Notes under the pieces: generated by a model
Seen by the model: only the letters and a program-made list of their open reading frames with translations
Database searches by the model: none
Told to the model about the DNA's origin: nothing
Shown: positions 14,811 through 22,378 of the stretch, piece by piece
How positions within the stretch are numbered: the first letter of the stretch is position 1
Layout of the letters: every line of letters starts with the position of its first letter
Position numbers and translations under genes: made by a program
NCBI GenBank assembly: GCA_018240685.1
Contig: JAFEFG010000040.1
Coordinates: 1 to 38,784, forward strand
Direction of reading: 5' to 3'
Source: Pseudomonadota bacterium
Lineage (GTDB): Bacteria; Pseudomonadota; Alphaproteobacteria; Reyranellales; Reyranellaceae
Length of the DNA: 38,784 bases

Positions 14811-15875
14811 TCAGGGGGCCGGCCGCTGGGCCTCGATCTCGTCGAAGCCCTGGTAGTGGTAGACGATCAGGGAGCCGATCCAGGCGAGGATGAAGACGGC
14901 GATGATCAGGAAGCCGAGGTCGTTGAAGTTGCCGTTCAGGGCCGCGATGCCGTCCCAGAACCAGCCCGACAGGCCGAGCCGCTCGCCCAGCAGGCCCAGC
15001 GTCTCGATGCCGCCGATCAGGAGCGCGATCACCACCGACACGAAGGTGATGGTGAGGTTGTAGTAGAGCTTGCGCATCGGCTTCACGAAGGCCCAGTTGT
15101 AGGCGCCCAGCATGAGCACGCCGTCGGTCGTGTCGAGCAGCGACATGCCGGCCGCGAACAGGGCGGGAAAGACCATGATCGCCCACACCGACACGCCGTT
15201 GGCGACCTCGGTGGCCGAGAGGCCGAGCAGCGTCACCTCGGTCGCGGTGCTGAACCCCAGCCCGAACAGGAAGCCGAGCGGGAACATGTGCCAGCTTTTG
15301 TGCACCAGCCGGAACATCGGGCGGAACAGGCGCGCCAGCAGGCCGCGGTTGTTGAGCAGGAGGTCGAAATCCTCCTCGCTGTAGTGGCCGCCCGCGCGCA
15401 CCCGCCGGAAGGTCCGCCAGATGCCGCGCAGGATGATGAGGTTGGCGAAGGCGATCACGAACAGGAACAGCGCCGAGACCAGCGTGCCGACGACGCTGCC
15501 CACATCCTTGAAGGACTCGAAGCGGTCCGTCAGCAGCGTCGTCGTTGTGGCGATGGCCGCGGCCGCCAGCGCCACCACCGCTGAATGGCCGATGGCGAAG
15601 AAGAAGCCGATGCTGACCGGCCGCTTGCCTTCCTGCATCAGCTTCCGCGTCACGTTGTCGATGGCGGCGATGTGATCGGCGTCGACGGCATGCCGCAGCC
15701 CGAGCGTATAGGCCAGCAGCGCCGTGCTCATCAGCAGCGGCTTGTGACCGAACAGCATCCAGGCCCAGGTCCAGGCGGCGAGGTTGGCCGCGATCAGCAG
15801 GCCGTAGAGGCCGATCAGGGGCAGGCGCAGTTCGGTCGCCTGGTCGTCGAAAGTCGTGCGCAGGACCCGCAGCAT
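14811..15875 (-). CDS. NiCoT-family nickel/cobalt permease, probable cobalt importer
   Basis: A 354-residue inner-membrane secondary transporter for Ni2+ or Co2+ with about eight membrane segments. The family signature RHAVDADHIAAIDN (61-74) with the HX4-5DH metal site (His62, His68) is intact. The second signature reads LGFSTATE (207-214) where the family normally has LGFDTATE, an Asp-to-Ser change at residue 209. The long polar loop (about 155-195) is usual. The leader carries a cobalamin riboswitch at 16045-16227, so repression by B12 is expected; this points to cobalt uptake for cobalamin synthesis rather than nickel for urease or hydrogenase (inference from regulation). The start ATG has GGGGCG about seven bases upstream, inside a hairpin. 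Confidence 0.92.
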   Translation of the reverse strand: MLRVLRTTFDDQATELRLPLIGLYGLLIAANLAAWTWAWMLFGHKPLLMSTALLAYTLGLRHAVDADHIAAIDNVTRKLMQEGKRPVSIGFFFAIGHSAVVALAAAAIATTTTLLTDRFESFKDVGSVVGTLVSALFLFVIAFANLIILRGIWRTFRRVRAGGHYSEEDFDLLLNNRGLLARLFRPMFRLVHKSWHMFPLGFLFGLGFSTATEVTLLGLSATEVANGVSVWAIMVFPALFAAGMSLLDTTDGVLMLGAYNWAFVKPMRKLYYNLTITFVSVVIALLIGGIETLGLLGERLGLSGWFWDGIAALNGNFNDLGFLIIAVFILAWIGSLIVYHYQGFDEIEAQRPAP

Positions 15876-15876
15876 G

Positions 15877-15951
15877 TCAGCGCGCCCCGTCGATCGGGGC
15901 GTCCCCGCGAGGCAGGGGCGGGCAAAGGGTCTGGGGGCGGGGTTTCAGCAT
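15877..15951 (-). CDS. Possible leader ORF between riboswitch and transporter, 24 residues
   Basis: An ATG (15951) with GAGGG eight bases upstream opens a 24-codon frame. Its TGA ends one base before the transporter's ATG. The peptide is Pro-rich (starts MLKPRPQTL) and resembles no family I know. Translation through it would cross the hairpin that covers the transporter ribosome-binding site. It may be a coupling leader peptide or chance. Confidence 0.2.
   Translation of the reverse strand: MLKPRPQTLCPPLPRGDAPIDGAR
15883..15901 (-). promoter_or_regulatory. Hairpin covering the transporter Shine-Dalgarno
   Basis: On the minus strand CGCCCC pairs with GGGGCG (6 bp, 7-base loop). The 3' arm GGGGCG is the only Shine-Dalgarno-like sequence before the transporter ATG (seven bases away). 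This is the expected form of a translational expression platform for the upstream cobalamin riboswitch. The pairing is visible; its regulatory use is inferred. Confidence 0.45.
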
Positions 15952-16044
15952 CGAACGGTCCCTCGAAAGTCACACGCAATGCGCGTCACCTCTCGGTGTG
16001 ACCGTTCCGCTGGATCGTCCCGTCCATCGGAAGAGCGACGCTCT

Positions 16045-16227
16045 CGCCGGCAGGTCTTCTGGCTCGCGGGTCGTCGCTTGTGCCTGCCTTCCCGGATCGG
16101 GATCCAGTGGCATGCCGGGCACGCGCTCGCCGCTCACAGCTGCGGGTACAGCCGCCGATTGGCCCCAGGCTTTCGCCCGCGGGCGCCACGGCGTTCCCTC
16201 TTCGCCTCCGGTCAGGGAGGACCGACG
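16045..16227 (-). ncRNA. Cobalamin riboswitch
   Basis: The minus strand contains the conserved blocks of the B12 riboswitch in order. These are GGTCCTCC with a following AGAGGGAA (P2 region), GGCGGCTGTACCCGCAGCTG (core), ATGCCACTGG, GGGAAGG, and the B12 box AGCCAGAAGACCTGCC (16049-16064). The outer helix P1 can be drawn from CGTCGG (16222-16227) with CCGGCG (16045-16050). The element sits 170 bp upstream of the NiCoT transporter start on the same strand. Such riboswitches turn expression off when adenosyl- or methylcobalamin binds. The rest of the gene-free 15876-16304 interval holds the leader hairpin described separately. Confidence 0.93.
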
Positions 16228-16304
16228 ATCCGCGAGGAGTAGGGCGCGCGGATCGGACGGTCAAGCGGATGCCGCGCCGCATGCGCGGGCGGGAAGGCGG
16301 CCGC

Positions 16305-17984
16305 TCAGCCGGCCTTCTTCACCATCACCTCGATCAGGGTCGGGCCGCCGGTGGTCGCCAGCGACTTCTGCAGCGCCGCCGTGAAGCCCTCGGCTGTGTC
16401 GACGCGCTCGGCCGGGACGCCGAAGCCCTGCGCGATCTTCATGGCGTCGATGGGCGGATCGACGAAGTCCATGCCGATCGGCGTGTCGTTGCCGTGGAAC
16501 AGCTTCAGGCGGTTCTTGAGGATCTGGTAGCCACCGTTGTTGCAGATGAGGAAGGTCATCGGCAGCTTGAGGTTGGCCGCGCTCCACAGCGCCTGGATCG
16601 AATACATCGCGCTGCCGTCGCCGATCACCGCCACCACGCGCCGCCTGGGCTCGGCGATCGCCACGCCCACGGCCGCGGCGATGCCCCAGCCGATGCCGCC
16701 GCTCACGTTGCCGAAGAAGCTGTTGCGGTCGCGATAGGCGAAGTAGCTGGGCAGGGTGGTCGTCGTGGTCAGGCCTTCCTCGACGATGATGGCGTCCTTC
16801 GGCAGCCGCTCGGTGAGCTCGGCCATCACCCATTCGCCCGCCAGCGGCTGGCCGGCGACGGGCTTGGCCAGCGCCTTCAGGCGCTGGGCGCGCTGGGCGC
16901 TCCAGTTCTTCGGCGCCAGCGCCGCCAGGCTGGCCTTGGCCTTGTCGGCAAGCGCTCGGCCGCCGAGCTTCTTCAGGAGCGGCACCAGCGCCTTCAGGGT
17001 CTCCTTGACGTCGGCGCGCAGCGCGATCTCGGCCGGGAAGTTCTTGCCCATCTCCCAGTCGCGCAGGCCCAGCATCGCCACCTTGGTCGTCTCCGGCAGC
17101 GGCTCGACCTCGCTCCACACCGACATCTTCAGCACGTCCGAGCCGACGCAGAACATCAGGTCGTAGTCCGACAGGATCTGGCGCACGCGCTTCTGGTCGC
17201 GGTTCAGCGCGCCGATATAGGCCGGGTGCTCGCTGGGGAAATGCGCGCCGTAGCCCACCGTCTGGTGCAGCACCGGGGCGCCCAGCGTCTCGGCCAGCGC
17301 GGCCGCCTCGGCGAAGGCGTCGGAGGAGGCGATCTCGGGCCCGGCCACGATCACCGGGTTCCTGGCCGCCAGCAGGCGCCGGGCCAGATGCTCCAGCGCC
17401 TCGTCGGAGGGCCGCACGGCGGTGTCGACGCGCGTCGCCTCGCCGAGGTCGATCGCAGCCTCGTTGTTCAGGATGTCGCCGGGCAGCGAGATGAAGACCG
17501 GGCCCGTCGGCGCCGTCGTCGCCACCTTGGCGGCGCGGCGCAGGATGCGCGGCAGGTCCTCGATGCGGTTGACCTCGACCGCCCACTTCACGACCGGCTG
17601 GGCGATGGGGACGAGCGGCGCGTAGAGCAGCGGCTCGGTCAGGCCGTGGCCCTGCTCCTGCTGGCCCGCCGTCACGATCATCGGCGTGCCCGACATGAAC
17701 GAGGTGTAGATCGAGCCGATGGCGTTGCCGAGGCCGGGCGCGACATGCACGTTGCAGGAAACAAGCTTGCCCGAGGCGCGCGCATAGCCGTCGGCCATGG
17801 CGATCACGATCGCCTCCTGCAGGCCCAGCACGTAGCCCATCTGCGGCGCCGAGGAGAGCGCGTGCATGATGGGCAGTTCGGTGGTGCCGGGATTGCCGAA
17901 CATCTTCACCACGCCTTCGTCGCTCAGCACGCGCAGAAAGGCGTCGCGGCCGGTGATGGTGTTGGTCACGCGCGCATCGGGCAT
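16305..17984 (-). CDS. ThDP-dependent decarboxylase/acetolactate-synthase-like, benzoylformate decarboxylase type
   Basis: A 559-residue thiamine-diphosphate enzyme of the POX/ALS/BFD superfamily. The N-terminal PYR domain has FGNPGTTELPIM (29-40) and the activating Glu57 in GLQEA. A central domain follows, then the PP domain with the ThDP/Mg motif GDGSAMYS ending in NNGGY (455-486). Compared with benzoylformate decarboxylase (MdlC), the two catalytic histidines appear conserved: His80 in NVHVAPG and His253 in SEHPAYIG. Ser26 of MdlC (FGNPGSNE) is Thr here. This favours a 2-oxoacid decarboxylase over acetolactate synthase; the substrate is unknown. The frame is open 48 codons further upstream. 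The chosen ATG at 17984 has AAGGAGG seven bases before it and fits the family. The gene is divergent from the solute-binding protein gene. Confidence 0.87.
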   Translation of the reverse strand: MPDARVTNTITGRDAFLRVLSDEGVVKMFGNPGTTELPIMHALSSAPQMGYVLGLQEAIVIAMADGYARASGKLVSCNVHVAPGLGNAIGSIYTSFMSGTPMIVTAGQQEQGHGLTEPLLYAPLVPIAQPVVKWAVEVNRIEDLPRILRRAAKVATTAPTGPVFISLPGDILNNEAAIDLGEATRVDTAVRPSDEALEHLARRLLAARNPVIVAGPEIASSDAFAEAAALAETLGAPVLHQTVGYGAHFPSEHPAYIGALNRDQKRVRQILSDYDLMFCVGSDVLKMSVWSEVEPLPETTKVAMLGLRDWEMGKNFPAEIALRADVKETLKALVPLLKKLGGRALADKAKASLAALAPKNWSAQRAQRLKALAKPVAGQPLAGEWVMAELTERLPKDAIIVEEGLTTTTTLPSYFAYRDRNSFFGNVSGGIGWGIAAAVGVAIAEPRRRVVAVIGDGSAMYSIQALWSAANLKLPMTFLICNNGGYQILKNRLKLFHGNDTPIGMDFVDPPIDAMKIAQGFGVPAERVDTAEGFTAALQKSLATTGGPTLIEVMVKKAG

Positions 17985-18139
17985 TGGTTTCCTCCTTGGA
18001 CGCAGGAAGGTAGCGGGCGGCCGGAACGGCCCGCCACCCCGAATGCGACGGCCTCCCCGCGGTGCGAAAAGCGGTCGCGGGCGGGATCGGCCCGGCTCTT
18101 GCATGACCGCTGCCGCCGACACCTGCACAGGAAGTCTAC

Positions 18140-19741
18140 ATGCGCCGTTTCCGTCTTTCCGTCTTGTCCATGCTGGCCGCGTCGATGCTGACCGCGCCGG
18201 CCGCCTATGCCGACAGCACCCTGCGCATCGCCATGACGGCGTCGGACATCCCGACCACGACCGGCATGCCGAACAACGGCTTCGAGGGCATGCGCTTCCT
18301 CGGATTCCCGATCTTCGAGGGCCTTATCGCCTTCGATCTCTCCACGACCGGGCCCGTGAAGCTGGTGCCGGGACTGGCGGAGAAGTGGGAGCAGTCGCCG
18401 GACGACAAGAAGACCTGGATCTTCCATCTGCGCAAGGGCGTGAAGTTCCATGACGGGACCGACTTCAACGCCGACGCCGTGATCTGGAACCTGGAGCGCA
18501 TCTTCAACAAGGACAGCCCGCAGTTCGAGGCCAACGCCTCCGGCATCATGCGGTCGCGCATTCCGATCCTGGCGAGCTACAAGAAGGTCGACGACTACAC
18601 TGTCGCCATCACGACCACGATCGTGGCGTCGTTCTTCCAGTGGATGATGCCCTACATGATCTTCAGTTCTCCGGCGACGTTCGAGAAGAACGGCAAGGAC
18701 TGGGGCAAGGTCGCGGCGATCGGCGGGGCCGGCACCGGCCCGTTCAAGATCACGAAGGTGGTGCAGCGCCAGTCGGTGACGCTGGCGAAGAACACCGACT
18801 ACTGGGATCCCAAGCGCATGGCGAAGGTCGACCAGGTCGTGCTGCTGCCGATCCCGGAAGCCAACACGCGCCTGGCGGCGCTGCGGTCGGGCCAGGTCGA
18901 CTGGGTCGAGGTGCCGCCACCGGATGGCATCCCGTCACTCAAGCAGGCGGGCTTCGTCATCACCACGGGGTCCTATCCGCACGTCTGGCCGTGGTTCTAC
19001 AACATGGCCGCCAAGGACAGCCCGCTGAAGGACGTCCGCGTGCGCCAGGGCCTGAACTATTGCATCGACCGCAACGCCATCGTCGGCCTGCTGAACGGCA
19101 CCGCCGAGCCCAGCGTCGGCTGGCTGAAGCCCGATGACGTCGCGTTCGGCAAGCCGGAGAACCATTACACGTTCGATCCGGCCAAGGGTAAGAAGCTGCT
19201 GGCCGAGGCGGGTTTCGACGACAAGCATCCGCTCAGCTTCAAGATCATGATCTCGACCTCGGGCTCGGGCCAGATGCTGCCGCTGCCGATGAACGAGGCG
19301 CTGCAGGAGAACCTCAAGCAGGCCTGCAATGTCGACGTGAAGCTCGACGCGGTCGAATGGCAGGTGCTGCTGAACGCGAGCCGTGCCGCGCCCGATGCGC
19401 CGATGCTGAACGGCGCCATGGGTCTCAATGTCAGCTCGCCCTCGAGCGACGCCGGCGCCATGTACCGCTACTTTGCTGCGGCCAACTTCTCGCCCAACGG
19501 CTCGAACTTCGAGCAGTGGAAGGACGACAAGTTCGAGGACGCGATGGCGAAGCTCTCGGAGGCCACCGACGAGGCGACCTACAACAAGTACTACGCCATG
19601 GCGCATGAGCGCCTGGTCGACAATCCGCCGTGGCTCTACATCGTCCACGACCTCAACCCGCGTGCGATGAGCAAGAAGGTGAAGGGCTTCGTCTCGCCCC
19701 AGTCCTGGTTCGTCGACCTGACGCTGGTGAGCATGCAGTAG
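18140..19741 (+). CDS. ABC transporter solute-binding protein, family 5 (peptide/nickel type)
   Basis: A 533-residue periplasmic binding protein. Residues 1-24 are a Sec signal peptide ending AYA. The SBP family 5 signature region is present: LVPGLAEKWEQSPDDKKTWIFHLRKGVKFHDGTDFNADAVIWNLER begins near residue 75 (motif FHLRKGVKFHDG). The C-terminal lobe has the usual KKLLAEAGF and a Trp-rich end. Family members bind dipeptides, oligopeptides, nickel, opines or glutathione; the ligand cannot be told. The ATG has AGGAAG five bases upstream. No permease or ATPase gene is adjacent, so the partners must be elsewhere. A strong hairpin after the stop closes the transcript. It is divergent from the ThDP enzyme, with 155 bp between the starts. 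Confidence 0.92.
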   Translation: MRRFRLSVLSMLAASMLTAPAAYADSTLRIAMTASDIPTTTGMPNNGFEGMRFLGFPIFEGLIAFDLSTTGPVKLVPGLAEKWEQSPDDKKTWIFHLRKGVKFHDGTDFNADAVIWNLERIFNKDSPQFEANASGIMRSRIPILASYKKVDDYTVAITTTIVASFFQWMMPYMIFSSPATFEKNGKDWGKVAAIGGAGTGPFKITKVVQRQSVTLAKNTDYWDPKRMAKVDQVVLLPIPEANTRLAALRSGQVDWVEVPPPDGIPSLKQAGFVITTGSYPHVWPWFYNMAAKDSPLKDVRVRQGLNYCIDRNAIVGLLNGTAEPSVGWLKPDDVAFGKPENHYTFDPAKGKKLLAEAGFDDKHPLSFKIMISTSGSGQMLPLPMNEALQENLKQACNVDVKLDAVEWQVLLNASRAAPDAPMLNGAMGLNVSSPSSDAGAMYRYFAAANFSPNGSNFEQWKDDKFEDAMAKLSEATDEATYNKYYAMAHERLVDNPPWLYIVHDLNPRAMSKKVKGFVSPQSWFVDLTLVSMQ

Positions 19742-19748
19742 GAACAGC

Positions 19749-19777
19749 CTCCCCTCGGCGAAACCCGCCGAGGGGAG
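19749..19777 (+). terminator. Stem-loop after the solute-binding protein gene
   Basis: CTCCCCTCGGCG (19749-19760) pairs perfectly over 12 bp with CGCCGAGGGGAG (19766-19777) around AAACC. It starts seven bases after the stop. There is no U-tract, so it may act as an mRNA 3'-end stabiliser or an imperfect terminator. Confidence 0.65.
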
Positions 19778-19917
19778 CTGCCTCTCGCCCCGCGCGGGCG
19801 GAGGACGGCGCTTTCCCAGGGCGGAATCGGAAGGGGAAAGCGCGGAAGAAGACTTTGTCAGCCTCCGCCATCGGGCGTTATCCTGCGGGAAAAGAAGAAC
19901 TTCCCGGAGGAAACGCC

Positions 19918-21060
19918 ATGGACGGAGTGAGCTACGGCTCCGAAGAAGCGGCCATGCAGGCCTATCTGCGCGACGGCGAGAAGCGGGCTTTCACGCTCGG
20001 CAACCGCGGCCCGATCCGCTTCACCGAGGACGGTGCGCTGCACCCCGACATCGTCGAGGCCTACTGGCGCTGCGGCTTCTATGTCTTCGAGGGCGTGCTG
20101 AAGCCCGACGAGCTCGCCGACATCGAACGCGACATCAAGGATATCCTCGACCGCCTGCCGGCGGAGCGCGGCGCCAAGGTCGATGCCAAGGGCCGCCCCG
20201 CGCTCGCCGCCGACTGCACCGCGCCGACGCTGCTCTGGTCGAAGCCGCTCGGCGATCCGTTCGGCGGCACCGATCTCGCCAACGGCCGGCATCCGGTGAA
20301 GATGTTCGAGCCTGAGGCCGCGGCCGACGCGCCCCGGGAAGTGGTCTATCTCATCCTGGGCTCGCTGCAGTTCTCCGAGGCGGCGCTGCGCGTCTACGGC
20401 CATCCCCGGCTGCTGCGGGTGGCCGCCGCCTTCAACGGCGAGGATTTCACGCCCTTCAACGAGGCGCTGTTCATCAAGGAGCCGGGGAAAGGGGCCTCGG
20501 TCGCCTGGCACCAGGACGGAACCACGCACTGGGACAGCCCCGAGTGGGACGAGGGCACGCACGGCTTCAACTTCATGGCCCAGCTCTACGGCTGCACCGC
20601 GGCCAACGGCGTGTGGGTCGTGCCGGGTTCGCACAAGCAGGGCAGGATCGACATCCGGAAGCTGGTCGCGGAGGCCGGCAGCGAGCGCCTGCCCGACGCC
20701 GTGCCGATCATCGCCGCACCGGGCGACGTCGCCATCACCAACCGCCAGTCGCTGCACGGCTCCTTCGCCAACACCAGCAAGGACTGGCGCGTGACGGTCA
20801 ACTTCGGTTTCCATCGCCGCAAGTCGGTGCTGGGCGTAAAGGCGGGCGGCGTGCACAACAAGGAAGCCGTCTACGATGCCGACCGCATCAGGGAGCGCGC
20901 GCGCCTGATCGGCTACGCGATCGATGCCAGGCGGCGACGCTTCCCCGACGAGAGCCCCTACGTCTACAAGCCGCACGCCGACGAAGGTCTGGTCTACCGT
21001 TGGGACGCGGCGGCAAAGGCCGGGATCAGGGACTACAACCTGCTCGACCTCAGCATCTGA
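19918..21060 (+). CDS. Phytanoyl-CoA dioxygenase (PhyH) family protein
   Basis: A 380-residue Fe(II)/2-oxoglutarate-dependent oxygenase-like protein. The facial triad is readable as His198-x-Asp200 in AWHQDGTTHW (196-205) and His280 in QSLHGSFANTS (277-287). Arg291 a short distance on fits 2-oxoglutarate binding. VPGSHKQGR (235-243) is typical of the PhyH family. Bacterial PhyH proteins hydroxylate diverse small molecules, and most substrates are unknown. The start was set at the ATG with GGAGG seven bases upstream, leaving out an open but non-coding-looking extension into the preceding gene's 3' region. It stands alone, convergent with the secretion adaptor gene 25 bp away. Confidence 0.9.
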   Translation: MDGVSYGSEEAAMQAYLRDGEKRAFTLGNRGPIRFTEDGALHPDIVEAYWRCGFYVFEGVLKPDELADIERDIKDILDRLPAERGAKVDAKGRPALAADCTAPTLLWSKPLGDPFGGTDLANGRHPVKMFEPEAAADAPREVVYLILGSLQFSEAALRVYGHPRLLRVAAAFNGEDFTPFNEALFIKEPGKGASVAWHQDGTTHWDSPEWDEGTHGFNFMAQLYGCTAANGVWVVPGSHKQGRIDIRKLVAEAGSERLPDAVPIIAAPGDVAITNRQSLHGSFANTSKDWRVTVNFGFHRRKSVLGVKAGGVHNKEAVYDADRIRERARLIGYAIDARRRRFPDESPYVYKPHADEGLVYRWDAAAKAGIRDYNLLDLSI

Positions 21061-21085
21061 GGCCGCCCATCACCGCTCCCGGCCT

Positions 21086-22378
21086 CTACCGTTCCCGGAA
21101 GGCGCGCGCGATCTGATCGCGCATGGGCTTCACGAGATAGGACAAGGCCGTGCGCGGGCGCGTGGCGACGAAGGCTTCGACCGGCATGCCGGCGACCAAT
21201 TTGAGAGTACCCAGGCGCTCTACCTCGCTTGCGGGAATGGTGAGGCGCACCGCGTAGTATGACTCGTTCTTCTTGTCGTCCTGGGTGACGTCGGCGCCGA
21301 TCCGTGTCACTTCGGCGACGATCTCGGGCGTCGTTCGCTGGTCGAAGGCGGGAAAACGCAGCGTCGCGTGCTGTCCCAGGTGGAGTTGATCGATATTCTG
21401 CGGCTGGACCTTCGCGTCGACGACGAGGCGGTCGTTGTCGGGCACGATCAACATCGCCACCTCGCCCGGCTGGAGCACGCCGCCGACGGTATGGACGGCG
21501 CTCTGAAACACCTTGCCGTCCTGCGGGGCGACGAGGTCGACACGCTTGAGCACGTCCTCGGCGGCGATGCGCTTTTCGCTGAGTTCCGACTTCTTGCCGC
21601 GGATGTCGGCCAGGTCCTTGCCGACTTCGGTCCGCAGGTCGTCGTCGATCTGCAGTGTCTTGAGTTCGATCTCCGCGATGCGGCCCCGGGCCTGCGCGAC
21701 CGTCGCCGTCATCGCTCCGCGCTCACCCTTGAGCCGAGCGAGGTCGCGCTCGAGGGTCGTCACCTTGGCGAAGGGAACAAGGTTCTTGGTCCACAGCTCG
21801 TTGACGCCCCTGAGTTCCTGCTGGATCCAGTCGATCTCCTTTGACTTCGCCGCGATCTGCTCGAGATATCCGCGAATCTGCTCGTTGAGCTGGACGATCT
21901 GCTCGTTCAGCTGGGCCCTTTGGCCCTCACGCGCCGTGCGCCGGATCTCGAACAGCTTCTGCTCCCCCGACATCACGCGCTGGACGTCGGGATCTGTCGT
22001 GCGGCTTGTCAGTGCCGTCGGAAAGACGACCTTGTCGGCGCCGTCGCGCTCGCCCTCGTCACGGGCTTGTCGAGCCGCGAGCTCATCGAGCGCCTTGGTC
22101 AGGACGCCGAGATTGGCACGGGTCTGCGTCTCGTCGAGCCGTACCAGCACGTCGCCTGCCCTGACCCGATCGCCGTCCTTCACCAGAAGCTCGCCGACGA
22201 CGCCGCCGGTTGGATGCTGTACTTTCTTCGCACTCGAATCGACGACGATCTGGCCTGGCGCAATGACGGCGCCCGAGAGTTCCGTCGTGGTGGCCCAGCC
22301 CCCCACGCCGCCCACGAGGACGGCGACGGCGGCCATGCCCGCCAGGAGATGGCGCCGAACCGATTGGTGGATCGTCAT
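21086..22378 (-). CDS. HlyD-family type I secretion periplasmic adaptor (membrane fusion protein)
   Basis: A 430-residue inner-membrane-anchored adaptor that links a type I ABC exporter to an outer-membrane TolC-like channel. It has a short cytoplasmic N-terminus and one membrane helix (about 11-32, LLAGMAAVAVLVGGVGGW). A first lipoyl half-motif follows (GQIVVDSSAKKVQHPTGGVV, near 43-62). A long coiled-coil hairpin rich in Glu, Gln and Leu spans about 90-275, then a beta-barrel region (GKVFQSAVHTVGGVLQPGEVAMLIVPD). The PrtE/HlyD-type arrangement is complete and of normal length. Its ATG overlaps the stop of the ABC exporter gene (ATGA), so the two are translationally coupled. No TolC homologue is encoded in the window. 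Confidence 0.94.
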   Translation of the reverse strand: MTIHQSVRRHLLAGMAAVAVLVGGVGGWATTTELSGAVIAPGQIVVDSSAKKVQHPTGGVVGELLVKDGDRVRAGDVLVRLDETQTRANLGVLTKALDELAARQARDEGERDGADKVVFPTALTSRTTDPDVQRVMSGEQKLFEIRRTAREGQRAQLNEQIVQLNEQIRGYLEQIAAKSKEIDWIQQELRGVNELWTKNLVPFAKVTTLERDLARLKGERGAMTATVAQARGRIAEIELKTLQIDDDLRTEVGKDLADIRGKKSELSEKRIAAEDVLKRVDLVAPQDGKVFQSAVHTVGGVLQPGEVAMLIVPDNDRLVVDAKVQPQNIDQLHLGQHATLRFPAFDQRTTPEIVAEVTRIGADVTQDDKKNESYYAVRLTIPASEVERLGTLKLVAGMPVEAFVATRPRTALSYLVKPMRDQIARAFRER

